DNA from: Paenibacillus doosanensis
GTDB lineage: Bacteria; Bacillota; Bacilli; Paenibacillales; NBRC-103111
Direction: 5' to 3'
Assembly: GCF_025060755.1 (NCBI RefSeq)
Contig: NZ_JANYUY010000021.1
Location: 49,684 to 113,683 of the forward strand
DNA length: 64,000 bases
The position numbers were made by a program, and so were the translations under genes. The notes beneath the pieces were generated by a model, which had not been told where the DNA came from, did not search any database, and saw only the letters and a program-made list of their open reading frames with translations. Every line of letters begins with the position of its first letter. Position 1 is the first letter of the stretch. Shown here one piece after another: positions 17,825-26,612 of this stretch.

Positions 17825-17872
17825 GCCCGAGGTTGCAGCTCCTGGCCCTTCGCGCGATTTGACCGAACCAAC

Positions 17873-17911
17873 GATAATCCCGTATCTATTTCGGTAGCAT
17901 ACGGGATTATC
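17873..17911. terminator. 12-bp perfect hairpin between convergent genes
   Basis: GATAATCCCGTA (17873-17884) and TACGGGATTATC (17900-17911) form a perfect 12-bp stem with a 15-nt loop between the kinase and the YheC/D gene. There is no T run on either side, so it is at best an atypical terminator. Confidence 0.45.
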
Positions 17912-17930
17912 TCTGGGCATAGCAGCCGGC

Positions 17931-18698
17931 TTACACTCTTCCATAGGCTTTGGCATAGCGGTACACCTTCCTGTACATGCTCTTATTTTTCAATTTGTTG
18001 AACACATACGGGTCCGGGCGCGTATTGACTTCCAGCAGCCACGGATTCATATTTTTATCCAGCGCCACGTCGAGCCCGATCTCTTTAATACCGCGGTATT
18101 TGGAATGAAGCTGCTTGGCCGTAAGCGTCCCCAGCCTCTTCAAATAAGCTATCAGTTCTTGCTGTTTGTCTTTAGGCAAATAAGCGCTCAGGACCGCTTC
18201 CACCGCTGTCGGTGTGCCGCCGTTGTGGATATTGGTCACTACTTTTTTCGGATCGCCTACCTTGCCGATCATCGCGGTCGTCTCCCACTTCTTGCTGGGA
18301 GACTGCTGAACCATCACCCGGATATCAAAGCGGCGCTTCCGGTACCGGGCCAAATGAATGCCCATTTGAACGAGGTACAGACGGTTTTTCGTCTTTTCTT
18401 TAATGGAATCGTACATCTCGTCATAGGTCGCAAACCGTTTGATTTCGAGGCCGCTCTGGTACCGGTATACCAATTGCGACCGGTCGGCCTCCATCTCGAC
18501 ACGCATAACCCCATGGCCGTAGGTTCCTACGTCCGGCTTGATATACACCATTTGGAACTGGCTAAGCATCTGTTTTAACGAAGCTCGCGTCATTTTCTCC
18601 GTATCGGGAATAAAGCGGCGGATTCGGGCATTCGGAATCAGCGCGCATGTTTTTTTCCATTTGCTGAGAATGTGCCGCTTGGATTTGACTTTGCCCAT
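17931..18698 (-). CDS. YheC/YheD-family ATP-grasp protein (spore coat-associated type)
   Basis: 255 aa. An ATP-grasp core is visible: YIKPDVGTYGHGVMRVEM, YLVQMGIHLARYRKRRFDIR, IGLDVALDKNMNPWLLEVNT and RPDPYVFNKLK supply nucleotide- and metal-binding residues. Family knowledge: YheC/YheD proteins are associated with the spore coat or interior in Bacillus and are numerous in Paenibacillus; the ligated product is unknown. The ATG at 18698 is chosen because GGTGG lies five bases upstream. Confidence 0.86.
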   Translation of the reverse strand: MGKVKSKRHILSKWKKTCALIPNARIRRFIPDTEKMTRASLKQMLSQFQMVYIKPDVGTYGHGVMRVEMEADRSQLVYRYQSGLEIKRFATYDEMYDSIKEKTKNRLYLVQMGIHLARYRKRRFDIRVMVQQSPSKKWETTAMIGKVGDPKKVVTNIHNGGTPTAVEAVLSAYLPKDKQQELIAYLKRLGTLTAKQLHSKYRGIKEIGLDVALDKNMNPWLLEVNTRPDPYVFNKLKNKSMYRKVYRYAKAYGRV

Positions 18699-19004
18699 GG
18701 GAACCACCTTTCTTTGCCTCATCACAATATTGTATGCATAGACGGCGGCGGCGGCCTTCGTCATCCGCCTAGAAAGACGGCGTCAACCTACTTTTTCTAC
18801 GTAATTCGGTCGTCCGCATTCTGTTCCCCGTGCCATTTACGTCAGCCAGCAGCCCTCCCCTTCCCGGCCGCATGCCAAACACCCCCTATCCTAAAAATGC
18901 TGTAAAAACGACGGCTGCGCATGCGCAGGCACATCTTCTTTTTCACCGCAATTTTATATGAATGGGGGGTGTTCAAATCATGTACGGTTCGCCGTTTTCC
19001 AAGG
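18699..19004. other. intergenic region, nothing supported
   Basis: No gene or terminator is convincing. A 24-codon plus-strand frame at 18980 with a GGGGGGTG site runs antisense into the CcdC-like gene and has no recognisable features. Confidence 0.4.
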
Positions 19005-19523
19005 TTAGACCGAGGCGGAACCGAGTTCTTTTTCCTTGCGCAGCAAAAACGTAAAAAAACGAATGTAGTAAGAAACCAGCACGAAAAATATGCCTACGGT
19101 CAGAGGGTCTCTGCCGTACATTTCCATGGGATTTCCCATCGGAGGGGCGGCCATAGGCGCCTGAGCGTTCATCTGCATAACCCTGTAGGCGATACGTCCG
19201 ACCAGAAGAACAAGCACCGCGATATTGACCCATAGATGCGTGCGATAATACAAACCGTCGGCCCGCTGCTCGAACTCCGTATGCTTGACGGCGTAGTAAG
19301 CAAGCACAAGACCGCAGATCAAGCCGGCAGCAGCGGCAATCAGATTGACCGGATGCAGGAAGCCCGCATACAGGAGCACGCACCCGATAATCGCGAACAA
19401 CACGGTTCGGAACAAGAGGCGGGAGCGGACCAGTTTTTGCAAGCCGATCGTTCTTTTCGTCCGGCGGTATATCATCAGCCCTACGAGCAGGGCTATTCCG
19501 AGAGTCGGTCCAATATGCTGCAT
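19005..19523 (-). CDS. CcdC-like integral membrane protein (DUF1453)
   Basis: 172 aa with five likely transmembrane segments: about 7-18, 36-52, 57-76, 95-110 and 137-157. Sequence such as LIYRRTKRTIGLQKLVRSRL, with basic residues between segments, matches the CcdC-type family found beside ccdA in Bacillus. Its function is unknown; in B. subtilis ccdC is dispensable for cytochrome c synthesis. Here it stands alone, between the YheC/D gene and prfC, with no ccdA or thiol-disulfide gene nearby. Confidence 0.75.
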   Translation of the reverse strand: MQHIGPTLGIALLVGLMIYRRTKRTIGLQKLVRSRLLFRTVLFAIIGCVLLYAGFLHPVNLIAAAAGLICGLVLAYYAVKHTEFEQRADGLYYRTHLWVNIAVLVLLVGRIAYRVMQMNAQAPMAAPPMGNPMEMYGRDPLTVGIFFVLVSYYIRFFTFLLRKEKELGSASV

Positions 19524-19557
19524 TCCTTCACACTCCCGTCGTCATTGGTTTATTCAT

Positions 19558-21141
19558 TTAAGGAGCATTCTCTAAAAATTGCGCAGTCGGATTCTTCTCC
19601 ATCGCCGACCGCATCGCATATTCGCTTTCGAACAGAACGACATAATGGTCGTTCTTGTCTTTAACCAGCTGCGAATTGATCCGGAACTTGCCAGGATCGA
19701 CCTGCTCGTCTATGATCCAGCGGGCAAACTGATAGTTCATTCTTTGCAGTATCACATCGACCCCGTATTCCGCCTTCATGCGGTATTCGAACACTTCGAA
19801 TTGAAGCTGGCCGACGACGCCGAGAATCATATCGTCGAAGCCGATCGTCCGGAACACCTGAATCGTGCCCTCTTCGGTCAACTGATCGACGCCTTTTTGA
19901 AACTGCTTATGCTTCAGCGCATTTTTGACCGTCACCTTGCAGAACAGCTCCGGAGAGAAGGTCGGCAGCTCATTGAATTCGATGTTGCCCATTTGACTGA
20001 GCGTATCTCCCAGCCGGAAGATGCCGGGGTCGAACAAACCGATAATGTCGCCGGGATACGCTTCCTCGACGATATCGCGGTCCTGGGCGAGAAACTGCTG
20101 CGGCTGGGACAGCTTAATATCTTTGCCGGCGCGAACGTGCTTAACGGACATACCGCGCTCGAATTTGCCCGAGCATATGCGCAGGAAAGCGATTCTGTCC
20201 CGATGCGCCGGGTTCATGTTGGCCTGAATTTTGAAAATATAGCCGGAAAATTTATCGCTCAGCGGGTCGATTTCCCCTGCGCTGCTGCCGCGCGGCGACG
20301 GTGTCGGAGCCAGCTTGAGGAAATTTTCCAGGAACGTCTGCACGCCGAAGTTATTGATCGCGCTGCCAAAGAAGACCGGCGTCAGCTCGCCGCTCGCCAC
20401 CTTGTCAAAGTCGAACTCGTCTCCGGCCACGTCGAGCAGCTCCAGATCCTGCACCAACTGATCGTAGAAGAAATCGCCGGCGATTTCCTTCACGATCGGA
20501 TCCTCGTAACCGCTCACCTTGCGCACTTGGATTTCTTTATGGTCGTCGCCCTGAAACAGCTCCACCTGCGTCATCTTGCGATCGTACACGCCGCGGAACT
20601 GCTTGCCCGAGCCGATCGGCCAATTCATCGGATACGAACGGATGCCGAGCACCTGCTCCAGCTCTTCGAGCAAGTCGAACGGATTTTGCCCTTCGCGGTC
20701 CAGCTTGTTGATAAACGTAAAAATCGGAATGCCGCGCATCCGGCACACCTGGAACAGCTTCTTCGTCTGGGCCTCGACGCCTTTGGCGGAGTCGATCAGC
20801 ATCACGGCGCTGTCGGCAGCCGTCAGCGTACGATACGTATCCTCGGAGAAGTCTTGGTGACCCGGCGTATCGAGAATGTTGACGCGGTGTCCTTCGTAAT
20901 CGAATTGCATAACGCTCGACGTAACCGAGATCCCTCTTTGCTTCTCGATTTCCATCCAGTCGGAGGTCGCGTGCTTGCTCGCTTTACGTCCTTTGACCGT
21001 CCCCGCCAGCCGAATCGCTCCGCCGAAGAGAAGCAGCTTCTCGGTCAGCGTCGTTTTCCCCGCGTCAGGGTGGGAAATAATGGCGAAGGTGCGGCGTTTC
21101 TGCACCTCTTCATTCATTTTTTGCTTCGTATCCATACTCAT
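19558..21141 (-). CDS. prfC: peptide chain release factor 3
   Basis: 527 aa, normal length for RF3. GTPase motifs: G1 SHPDAGKTTL, switch I RGISVTSSV, G3 DTPGHQDF, G4 NKLD. Followed by domain II and the RF3-specific C-terminal domain (LQFEVFEYRMKAEYGVDVIL). RF3 uses GTP to release RF1/RF2 from the ribosome after peptide release. RF3 is patchily distributed in Firmicutes. There are two candidate ATGs two codons apart at the start. It appears monocistronic, with a phosphoesterase gene 24 bp upstream in the same direction. Confidence 0.96.
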   Translation of the reverse strand: MSMDTKQKMNEEVQKRRTFAIISHPDAGKTTLTEKLLLFGGAIRLAGTVKGRKASKHATSDWMEIEKQRGISVTSSVMQFDYEGHRVNILDTPGHQDFSEDTYRTLTAADSAVMLIDSAKGVEAQTKKLFQVCRMRGIPIFTFINKLDREGQNPFDLLEELEQVLGIRSYPMNWPIGSGKQFRGVYDRKMTQVELFQGDDHKEIQVRKVSGYEDPIVKEIAGDFFYDQLVQDLELLDVAGDEFDFDKVASGELTPVFFGSAINNFGVQTFLENFLKLAPTPSPRGSSAGEIDPLSDKFSGYIFKIQANMNPAHRDRIAFLRICSGKFERGMSVKHVRAGKDIKLSQPQQFLAQDRDIVEEAYPGDIIGLFDPGIFRLGDTLSQMGNIEFNELPTFSPELFCKVTVKNALKHKQFQKGVDQLTEEGTIQVFRTIGFDDMILGVVGQLQFEVFEYRMKAEYGVDVILQRMNYQFARWIIDEQVDPGKFRINSQLVKDKNDHYVVLFESEYAMRSAMEKNPTAQFLENAP

Positions 21142-21165
21142 CAGATTCGTAATTCCTTCCCTATA

Positions 21166-22230
21166 TTAAGTTAGCTTCAAGCTCCAGTCCGCTTCCTTCA
21201 GCCACGTGCGGTTGCTGAATTCTCTGCCGCGTACGGTCACTCTGTCTTTATATACCTGCACATACAATCCTTGCGATTTTTCTTTGGATGCATTCTGATA
21301 GCTGCGGTTCAATACCCGTCCTACAGAGGAGTTATGGAAGTAATGGAACGTTTCTTTTACATAATGCTCCGATCCGTTCTGAAAATCCTGATGACGATGC
21401 CCGCAAAAAACAAACACATTGGGGTACGGTTTCAAGATTTCTCTGAACTTCTTCGCGGGAATAAGCTGGTGGGTTCCACCGTCCGAGCCGATCGGCGGCA
21501 GCGGTTGATGCGTCATAACGAAAATAGGCTTTCCGTCCTTATGTTCGGCCAGCTTGTTCTTGAACCAATCAAGCTGTTCGTCGGAATACCAAGCGCCTTC
21601 TCCAACTTCAGGCTTCTCTTGGACATAGCACTCCTGCGACAGCAATATGAGCGGGAAGCCGTTAATAGTAGCCGCATTATATATTTTATCCACATTAAAA
21701 AATTTCTGAAACCTTTCGCGGGCCTGCCAATCGGTTTTTCCGTTCGGCATCGTGTCTTTATTGAAAGCGCCTTTCTTATCGACCCATATATCGTAATAAT
21801 CATGATTGCCCATGTTCGCATAGAGCGGAGGAAGCTTATAGGCGGATAACAGCTTATGCAGCTCCTTGTACCCGTCGTCTCCTCCGAAATCGGTCATATC
21901 GCCCGTTATAATTAAGGAATCGATCGGCGACTCGAAATGCTTGATGTCCTCCAGCGCTTCTTTCATGTGCTTAATCGTATTTTGATCGTATACCGAAATA
22001 TGGAGATCGCTTAAGATCATAAAGGAAAATAACGGCTCCTTCTCGTCCTCCGGCGCAGGCTTCGGAGCAGGCGGCTCCTGCCTAGCCAGCGACAGATCCG
22101 GATCTCCGCTTGCATTCGCGGTCTGCTGTTCGCCTGCAGACTTCTGAAGCAGCTTGAACAAACCGGTAAGCGCGGCGCCAATAAGGATCAACAAACCAAG
22201 CATCCAGCGAATAAAAGCCCGACGCGACAT
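21166..22230 (-). CDS. Tat-type secreted metallophosphoesterase
   Basis: 354 aa. The N-terminus MSRRAFIRWMLGLLILIGAA has the twin-arginine pattern SRRAFIR before a hydrophobic segment, so Tat export or membrane anchoring is inferred. After a Pro/Glu-rich linker (about 35-65) comes a calcineurin-like domain: LSDLHIS, TGDMTDFGGDDG, ANMGNHDYYD, VMTHQPLPP and FCGHRHQ, the metal-binding set of Asp, Asn and His. The physiological substrate is unknown. It lies 24 bp upstream of prfC in the same direction. Confidence 0.88.
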   Translation of the reverse strand: MSRRAFIRWMLGLLILIGAALTGLFKLLQKSAGEQQTANASGDPDLSLARQEPPAPKPAPEDEKEPLFSFMILSDLHISVYDQNTIKHMKEALEDIKHFESPIDSLIITGDMTDFGGDDGYKELHKLLSAYKLPPLYANMGNHDYYDIWVDKKGAFNKDTMPNGKTDWQARERFQKFFNVDKIYNAATINGFPLILLSQECYVQEKPEVGEGAWYSDEQLDWFKNKLAEHKDGKPIFVMTHQPLPPIGSDGGTHQLIPAKKFREILKPYPNVFVFCGHRHQDFQNGSEHYVKETFHYFHNSSVGRVLNRSYQNASKEKSQGLYVQVYKDRVTVRGREFSNRTWLKEADWSLKLT

Positions 22231-22344
22231 GATTTACGATAACCCCCCAAATAATATGAATCCGTCTCTCTCGTATCGATTGCCTTACGATTGGTTTCTC
22301 TATTATAGCGTTTTATTCGGCTGTCTGCACATATTTTCGGATGG

Positions 22345-22383
22345 CAAAAAGAAAGGGCCCGTACCCGGTAACAAGTACGGCCC
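22345..22383 (-). terminator. terminator after zwf
   Basis: Stem GGGCCCGTAC / GTACGGCCC (22355-22364 and 22375-22383, one bulged C) with loop CCGGTAACAA. On the minus strand it is followed by TTTCTTTTT, so it ends leftward transcription of zwf. Confidence 0.82.
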
Positions 22384-22416
22384 GCTGGATATCGATCCCA
22401 CTAATTTATCGCTTCT

Positions 22417-23937
22417 TTACCGCTTCGTAAACTCCCAGGCCACTTCGCCTTCGTCTTGACCGTTCACAGGCCACCATTTGAATCCGTCTTCCGATAAAAG
22501 CTGCTGCGCCTGATCCGGTCCCCATGTGCCGGCTTGGTACAAGTTCAGGTTATCCGTGCGCTCGCCCCATGCGGCGGCGATTTTGTCCACATACTTCCAT
22601 GCCAGCGCCACTTCATCCCATCGGGTGAAGTAGGTCGAATCGCCGCGGGCCGCATCGTGCAGAAGCCGCTCGTAAGCTTCCGGCGTGTTCAACCCGACCT
22701 GGCAGCTTTGGCAAAAATCCATCGCCACAGGTACGATCGCACCTTCGGAACCGGGCTGCTTGCCGTTCATCTTGAAATAGATGCCTTCCATCGGATTCAC
22801 CCGGAATACGAGCAAATTCGGTTCCAGCTTATGCTTCTTGGACAAATAGACGTTGTTCGGCACGTTCTTGAATTCCACCACGACTTCCGTGGTTTTAACC
22901 GGGAGACGTTTGCCCGTGCGGATGTAGAACGGCACGCCGGCCCAACGGAAATTGTCTACGAATACGCGCGCCGCGAAATACGTCTCCGTCGTCGATTCCG
23001 GATTGACCGAATCTTCTTCGCGGTAGCCTACAACGGGTTTACCCTTCAGATTGCCGGCGGCATACTGCCCGCGCACCGTATTGGCTCTAGCTTCGGCAGC
23101 GCTTTGGAATCCCCTCAAGGAACGGAATACTTTGACCTTCTCGTCGCGAATGTCTTCGGGAGACAGACGGCTCGGCGGCTCCATCGCCATCATAGCCAGC
23201 ATCTGCAGCATATGGTTCTGCCCCATATCGCGGAGCGCGCCGGAATGATCGTAATATCCTCCTCGTTCCTCGACGCCGACGGTTTCGCTCAGCGTAATCT
23301 GGATGTTCGCAATGTACTTGTTGTTCCATAACGGCTCGAAGAACGCGTTCGCGAACCGGACGACGTTAATGTTCTGTACCATTTCCTTGCCGAGATAATG
23401 GTCGATCCGGTAAATATCCTTCTCTTCGAAAACTTGGCGGATTTCGGCGTTCAGCTTCTCTGCGGACGGCAGGTCGTAGCCGAACGGCTTCTCGATGACC
23501 AGACGGGCCCAGCCCGGCGTCTCCAGCAAGCCTCCGGCCTGCAGATGATGCGACACGCTGCCGAACAGTTCCGGAGCCAATGCCAAATAGAACAGCCGGT
23601 TTCCTCCGACATCGAACTTATCGTCCAGACGGTCGGCGACGGTTTTCAGCTCGCGAAAAGCTTCCGTATTGTTAATATCAAGGGGCATATATTCAAAATG
23701 CTCTGCAAAGGATGCCCACTGCTCGTCCTTCGTCACATTGTAGCGCGCAAATTCTTTGATGGATTCGAGCACATCCTCCCGGAATTGCTCGCTTGATTTG
23801 GGGCGGCGCGCCAAGCCGATGACGGCGAAGCGGTCACCCAGCTTACGTTCGCGGTAAAGGCTGTAAATCGCAGGATACAGCTTGCGGCGGGCGAGATCGC
23901 CCGTAGCTCCGAAAAGGAAAAATACAGTATTGGTCAT
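22417..23937 (-). CDS. zwf: glucose-6-phosphate 1-dehydrogenase
   Basis: 506 aa, full length. NADP-binding FGATGDLARRKLYPAIYSLY, the active-site RIDHYLGKEMVQN with the catalytic His region, and the C-terminal G6PD domain (SETVGVEERGGYYD, DMGQNHMLQ). It oxidises glucose-6-phosphate to 6-phosphogluconolactone, the entry step of the oxidative pentose phosphate pathway. No gnd or pgl gene is adjacent, so it is monocistronic, ending at its own terminator. Confidence 0.97.
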   Translation of the reverse strand: MTNTVFFLFGATGDLARRKLYPAIYSLYRERKLGDRFAVIGLARRPKSSEQFREDVLESIKEFARYNVTKDEQWASFAEHFEYMPLDINNTEAFRELKTVADRLDDKFDVGGNRLFYLALAPELFGSVSHHLQAGGLLETPGWARLVIEKPFGYDLPSAEKLNAEIRQVFEEKDIYRIDHYLGKEMVQNINVVRFANAFFEPLWNNKYIANIQITLSETVGVEERGGYYDHSGALRDMGQNHMLQMLAMMAMEPPSRLSPEDIRDEKVKVFRSLRGFQSAAEARANTVRGQYAAGNLKGKPVVGYREEDSVNPESTTETYFAARVFVDNFRWAGVPFYIRTGKRLPVKTTEVVVEFKNVPNNVYLSKKHKLEPNLLVFRVNPMEGIYFKMNGKQPGSEGAIVPVAMDFCQSCQVGLNTPEAYERLLHDAARGDSTYFTRWDEVALAWKYVDKIAAAWGERTDNLNLYQAGTWGPDQAQQLLSEDGFKWWPVNGQDEGEVAWEFTKR

Positions 23938-24228
23938 ATTGGCATCATTCTTTCATATGTATTTTTTCACGCTTTTCTTTATTTGTGTCCGAACCCTTTT
24001 AGCATAACGAAAACAGCCGCAGGTTTCAATAATTTCCCGTTTATTTAGTATAGAAAATGTCGATTGGACTGATCGAAAACGGAACGAAGCTTGCTAAATC
24101 CGTAAAAGCTTCCCCGCTTCTCCGCCGCTTTATACAACAAAATAGGCTCATATCACTGGGCATTCGACCAATCGCCCCGGCGCTGTGCGCATAGACTGGA
24201 GTGTAGAAATTATGACGGAGGTGCAACA

Positions 24229-24603
24229 ATGAGGCGTATTCATCCGATAGACGAACCAACCTGCCGGGAGCATTACGGCAAACCGGTTCTCATTGTTCTA
24301 AGAGACGGCAGTGAACTGGTAGCCATATTGAGCAGGCACGAGACCGACAAGCTGATCCTGAACAGCAGAATTAATTACGCGGAAAATGCGGTAGCGGCCG
24401 AGGACCTTCAGGCCACGAAAGCTTCTCTGAAATCCAAGAAGGCCAAAGTAAGGGGCAAATCTGCCGCCAAAGTAAAAGCAGTGGCGGGACCAGGATTCGG
24501 ACCGGGATTTGGACCGGGATTTGGACCAGGATTTGGACCGGGATTCGGAGGAGAGTTCGCAATTGATCTCTCGCTGATTGCTCTCTTGTTCCTGCTCATC
24601 TAA
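24229..24603 (+). CDS. small protein with LSm-like N-terminus, GPGF repeats and hydrophobic C-terminus
   Basis: 124 aa with a strong ribosome site (GGAGG before the ATG). Residues about 8-45 (CREHYGKPVLIVLRDGSELV, then AILSRHETDKLILN) resemble the small beta-barrel sequences seen in some spore-coat or Sm-like proteins. A Lys/Ala-rich stretch (62-85) precedes five perfect GPGF repeats and a terminal hydrophobic segment IDLSLIALLFLLI that could anchor it in a membrane. I do not recognise a named family. A spore or cell-surface structural role is only a guess from the repeats. Confidence 0.75.
   Translation: MRRIHPIDEPTCREHYGKPVLIVLRDGSELVAILSRHETDKLILNSRINYAENAVAAEDLQATKASLKSKKAKVRGKSAAKVKAVAGPGFGPGFGPGFGPGFGPGFGGEFAIDLSLIALLFLLI
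24487..24546 (+). repeat. five tandem 12-bp units encoding GPGF
   Basis: Five units of GGACCGGGATTT (with synonymous third-base changes at Pro and Phe) encode (GPGF)5. The near identity suggests recent unit expansion, and the number may vary between strains. Confidence 0.9.
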
Positions 24604-24752
24604 AGCTTTCCGCTCGCTGCTCCATCCCCTATCGACTCTCCGGACCAAACATTCGGGAAACCGGGGCAGGGGTCTTCGAGGGACCGCTGCGAATACCGCC
24701 GCGGCGGCTCCCTTCTCTTCCCGTATCATTCCGTCCCGGACCGGATCATATG

Positions 24753-24799
24753 CAAAAAAAGAGCCTCCGACCGACGCGACTGACGGCCCTTGGCTCTTT
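24753..24799 (-). terminator. terminator after the GNAT gene
   Basis: AAAGAGCC (24758-24765) and GGCTCTTT (24792-24799) form the stem base; on the minus strand a run of seven T follows. It lies four bases past the stop of the acetyltransferase gene. Confidence 0.8.
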
Positions 24800-24803
24800 G
24801 CAA

Positions 24804-25247
24804 CTATTCAAGCTGTTTGGACATTAAATAACAGCGAATCGTTTCGTTATATTGAATGGGTATATAATGCCGTGAAGTATAAAAGCTTTGCGCCTTGGCG
24901 TTGACATCGTCGACCCAGAGCCTCACCTCGCTTCGCCCCGCCAGCAGAGCCTGTCGCTCCGCGTGCTCCAGCAATCTCGAACCTATCCCTTTGCCTTGGG
25001 CGCGGGGACTCACGGCAAGCATGTCGACGTACATGGCCTCGCGCTGCTTTCTAAGCGCAATAAATCCGTTGGCCGCCCGGCCGCCCGATGCGGAAACGAA
25101 CGTGCTGCAATCCTTCAACCGTTCCCGAATCGCTCGAAGATCGATACGAATATCGGGCTGGGTCTTTCTTGCAAAAGGGACCAGGAGCCGATCCACCAAC
25201 TCCAAAATGATTCTATCGTCCTGACGCGGAATCCGTTTGCGAATCAA
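24804..25247 (-). CDS. GNAT-family N-acetyltransferase
   Basis: 147 aa, a single GNAT domain: beta-strand YVDMLAVSPRAQGKGIGSRL, with the acetyl-CoA pyrophosphate-binding pattern RAQGKGIG, then EHAERQALLAGRSEVRLWV and NAKAQSFYTSRHY. The acceptor substrate is unknown. The start is a TTG at 25247, nine bases after GGAGG. It precedes its own terminator and follows a small membrane-peptide gene. Confidence 0.87.
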   Translation of the reverse strand: MIRKRIPRQDDRIILELVDRLLVPFARKTQPDIRIDLRAIRERLKDCSTFVSASGGRAANGFIALRKQREAMYVDMLAVSPRAQGKGIGSRLLEHAERQALLAGRSEVRLWVDDVNAKAQSFYTSRHYIPIQYNETIRCYLMSKQLE

Positions 25248-25310
25248 CTGGCGTCGCCTCCTTGGATAAAGACTCTGCTTTATCGTATGAAGCGATCGCG
25301 CGCTCTGCTA

Positions 25311-25400
25311 TTATTTTAAATATTTTTTACCGACAAAGGCTAAGAACAGCACGCTGACGATAATGACAGCCGCAATAACGGCCGTTTGTACCCATTCCAT
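25311..25400 (-). CDS. 29-aa single-span membrane peptide
   Basis: MEWVQTAVIAAVIIVSVLFL continues AFVGKKYLK: one transmembrane helix with a basic cytoplasmic tail. AAAAGGGG lies eight bases before the ATG at 25400. Small membrane peptides of this kind are common and poorly annotated in Firmicutes; no function is proposed. Confidence 0.6.
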   Translation of the reverse strand: MEWVQTAVIAAVIIVSVLFLAFVGKKYLK

Positions 25401-25543
25401 GATGCATGCCCCTTTTAGGAAAGTTAATTAACTATCATACAGGACAAGCACTTCGGACGTCAAGATCCAATTTACGGAAAAGGCTTCCGGCTGTATACTG
25501 AAAGCACAGGCTTATTTAACGAAGAAAGGCGAGGTGACGCAGC

Positions 25544-26329
25544 ATGATCATGAGTATCGCTCAAGTGACCCGTACATACCGGACCAACGCGTTATGGCAG
25601 CATCATGACGATTACGGACGAAGGCAGGCCGGAGCCGTCCGTTCCGTCATCCGTCCCCGGCCTGCGGACACTCCCGCCGCCGACCGCGCAACCGCCTTCG
25701 AGCCGCAAGCTTACGCTGCGGCCCGGCATTTGGCGGAAGTGATCTTCGCCGCCCGGCAAGCTAAGGATCTGGCCGATGCCCGCTCCGCCGCAACGGAAGC
25801 CGATTCGGATGAGACCGCTCATTCATCCGGCACCCAAGCCGCCCCTCTCCAAGAGCGGGAGGAGGGGCTTGCAGCCGCGCATGGCGCAGAACGGCTGAAG
25901 GAGAGCTGCAAGCAATTGCAAGCTGCGGTTACCGCCGCTTCGCCATGGCTGGACGCCGGCGCCGCGTCGGAGGCGCTCAGCGGCCTTTCGCTGCGGCGCA
26001 GAACGGCTCAGCCGGATGATGATTCCGGAGCGCTGCAGCCTCCAAGCGGCAGCTTTGGAGCCGGCAATGCGGATACCTCCGCCTCCGCTTCGGTCGCAGC
26101 AGCTGCCCCCCTCACCGCCGCTTGCTGCGCCGATGCAGAGGGACTCGCAGCCGCCTTATCGGCAGCCGCAGGGCAGCTGCTTTCGCGGCCGCCTGGACGG
26201 CTTCTGGACCCGAATGCGCCGACGCTGCGTTCCTTCGCGCATTATGGATTTAATCGTTGGGACGGGGGGAAGCCGCAGGCTTATCTGCCCGTTCCGCTTG
26301 CGGGTCTGCTGCTTAACCGTTATTTATAA
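25544..26329 (+). CDS. Ala-rich unknown protein
   Basis: 261 aa with a good GGCGAGGTG ribosome site. The N-terminus MIMSIAQVTRTYRTNALWQH and C-terminus FNRWDGGKPQAYLPVPLAGL look conserved in character, whereas the middle (about 80-230) is low-complexity Ala, Ser and Gln rich. No signal peptide or membrane segment. I do not recognise it. Its 3' end overlaps that of the next convergent gene by 17 bases. Confidence 0.6.
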   Translation: MIMSIAQVTRTYRTNALWQHHDDYGRRQAGAVRSVIRPRPADTPAADRATAFEPQAYAAARHLAEVIFAARQAKDLADARSAATEADSDETAHSSGTQAAPLQEREEGLAAAHGAERLKESCKQLQAAVTAASPWLDAGAASEALSGLSLRRRTAQPDDDSGALQPPSGSFGAGNADTSASASVAAAAPLTAACCADAEGLAAALSAAAGQLLSRPPGRLLDPNAPTLRSFAHYGFNRWDGGKPQAYLPVPLAGLLLNRYL

Positions 26330-26612
26330 CGCTTGCAGCCAGCAGCCTCTTCCTGCATTCGAGCGCCTGCAGCATCGCTATGCGCTTGATACGCTCCATG
26401 CGCAAGGAATGGGTAAGCCCGCGCCATTCCTTGCATAGGAACAGTGCGGCGAGCGTCTGCTCGGCGGCCTCCAGCGCTTGCCGCTCATCCCTCAGCATAT
26501 AGAACGTCACCTGATAGCAATACTCTTCGTACGTTCGAAGAAGCGCCGCTTTTTCGTTTGCGTTCCGCGTGAGTCCGCCAGGCCGCGTAGCGACGTGTGC
26601 ATTTGCGTACAT
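26313..26612 (-). CDS. unknown small protein with sigma-region-2-like helix
   Basis: 99 aa with a strong purine-rich site (GGGGGAGGG) before the ATG at 26612. The segment YEEYCYQVTFYMLRDERQAL, then EAAEQTLAALF resembles the helices of sigma-factor region 2, but there is no region 4. Such short orphan proteins occur in Paenibacillus; the function is not known to me. It converges on, and overlaps, the Ala-rich gene. Confidence 0.6.
   Translation of the reverse strand: MYANAHVATRPGGLTRNANEKAALLRTYEEYCYQVTFYMLRDERQALEAAEQTLAALFLCKEWRGLTHSLRMERIKRIAMLQALECRKRLLAASVINNG

Noticed and set aside
18980..19054. 24-codon plus-strand peptide with a good purine-rich site
   Set aside because: It runs antisense into the CcdC-like gene and has no recognisable features; the site may be chance.
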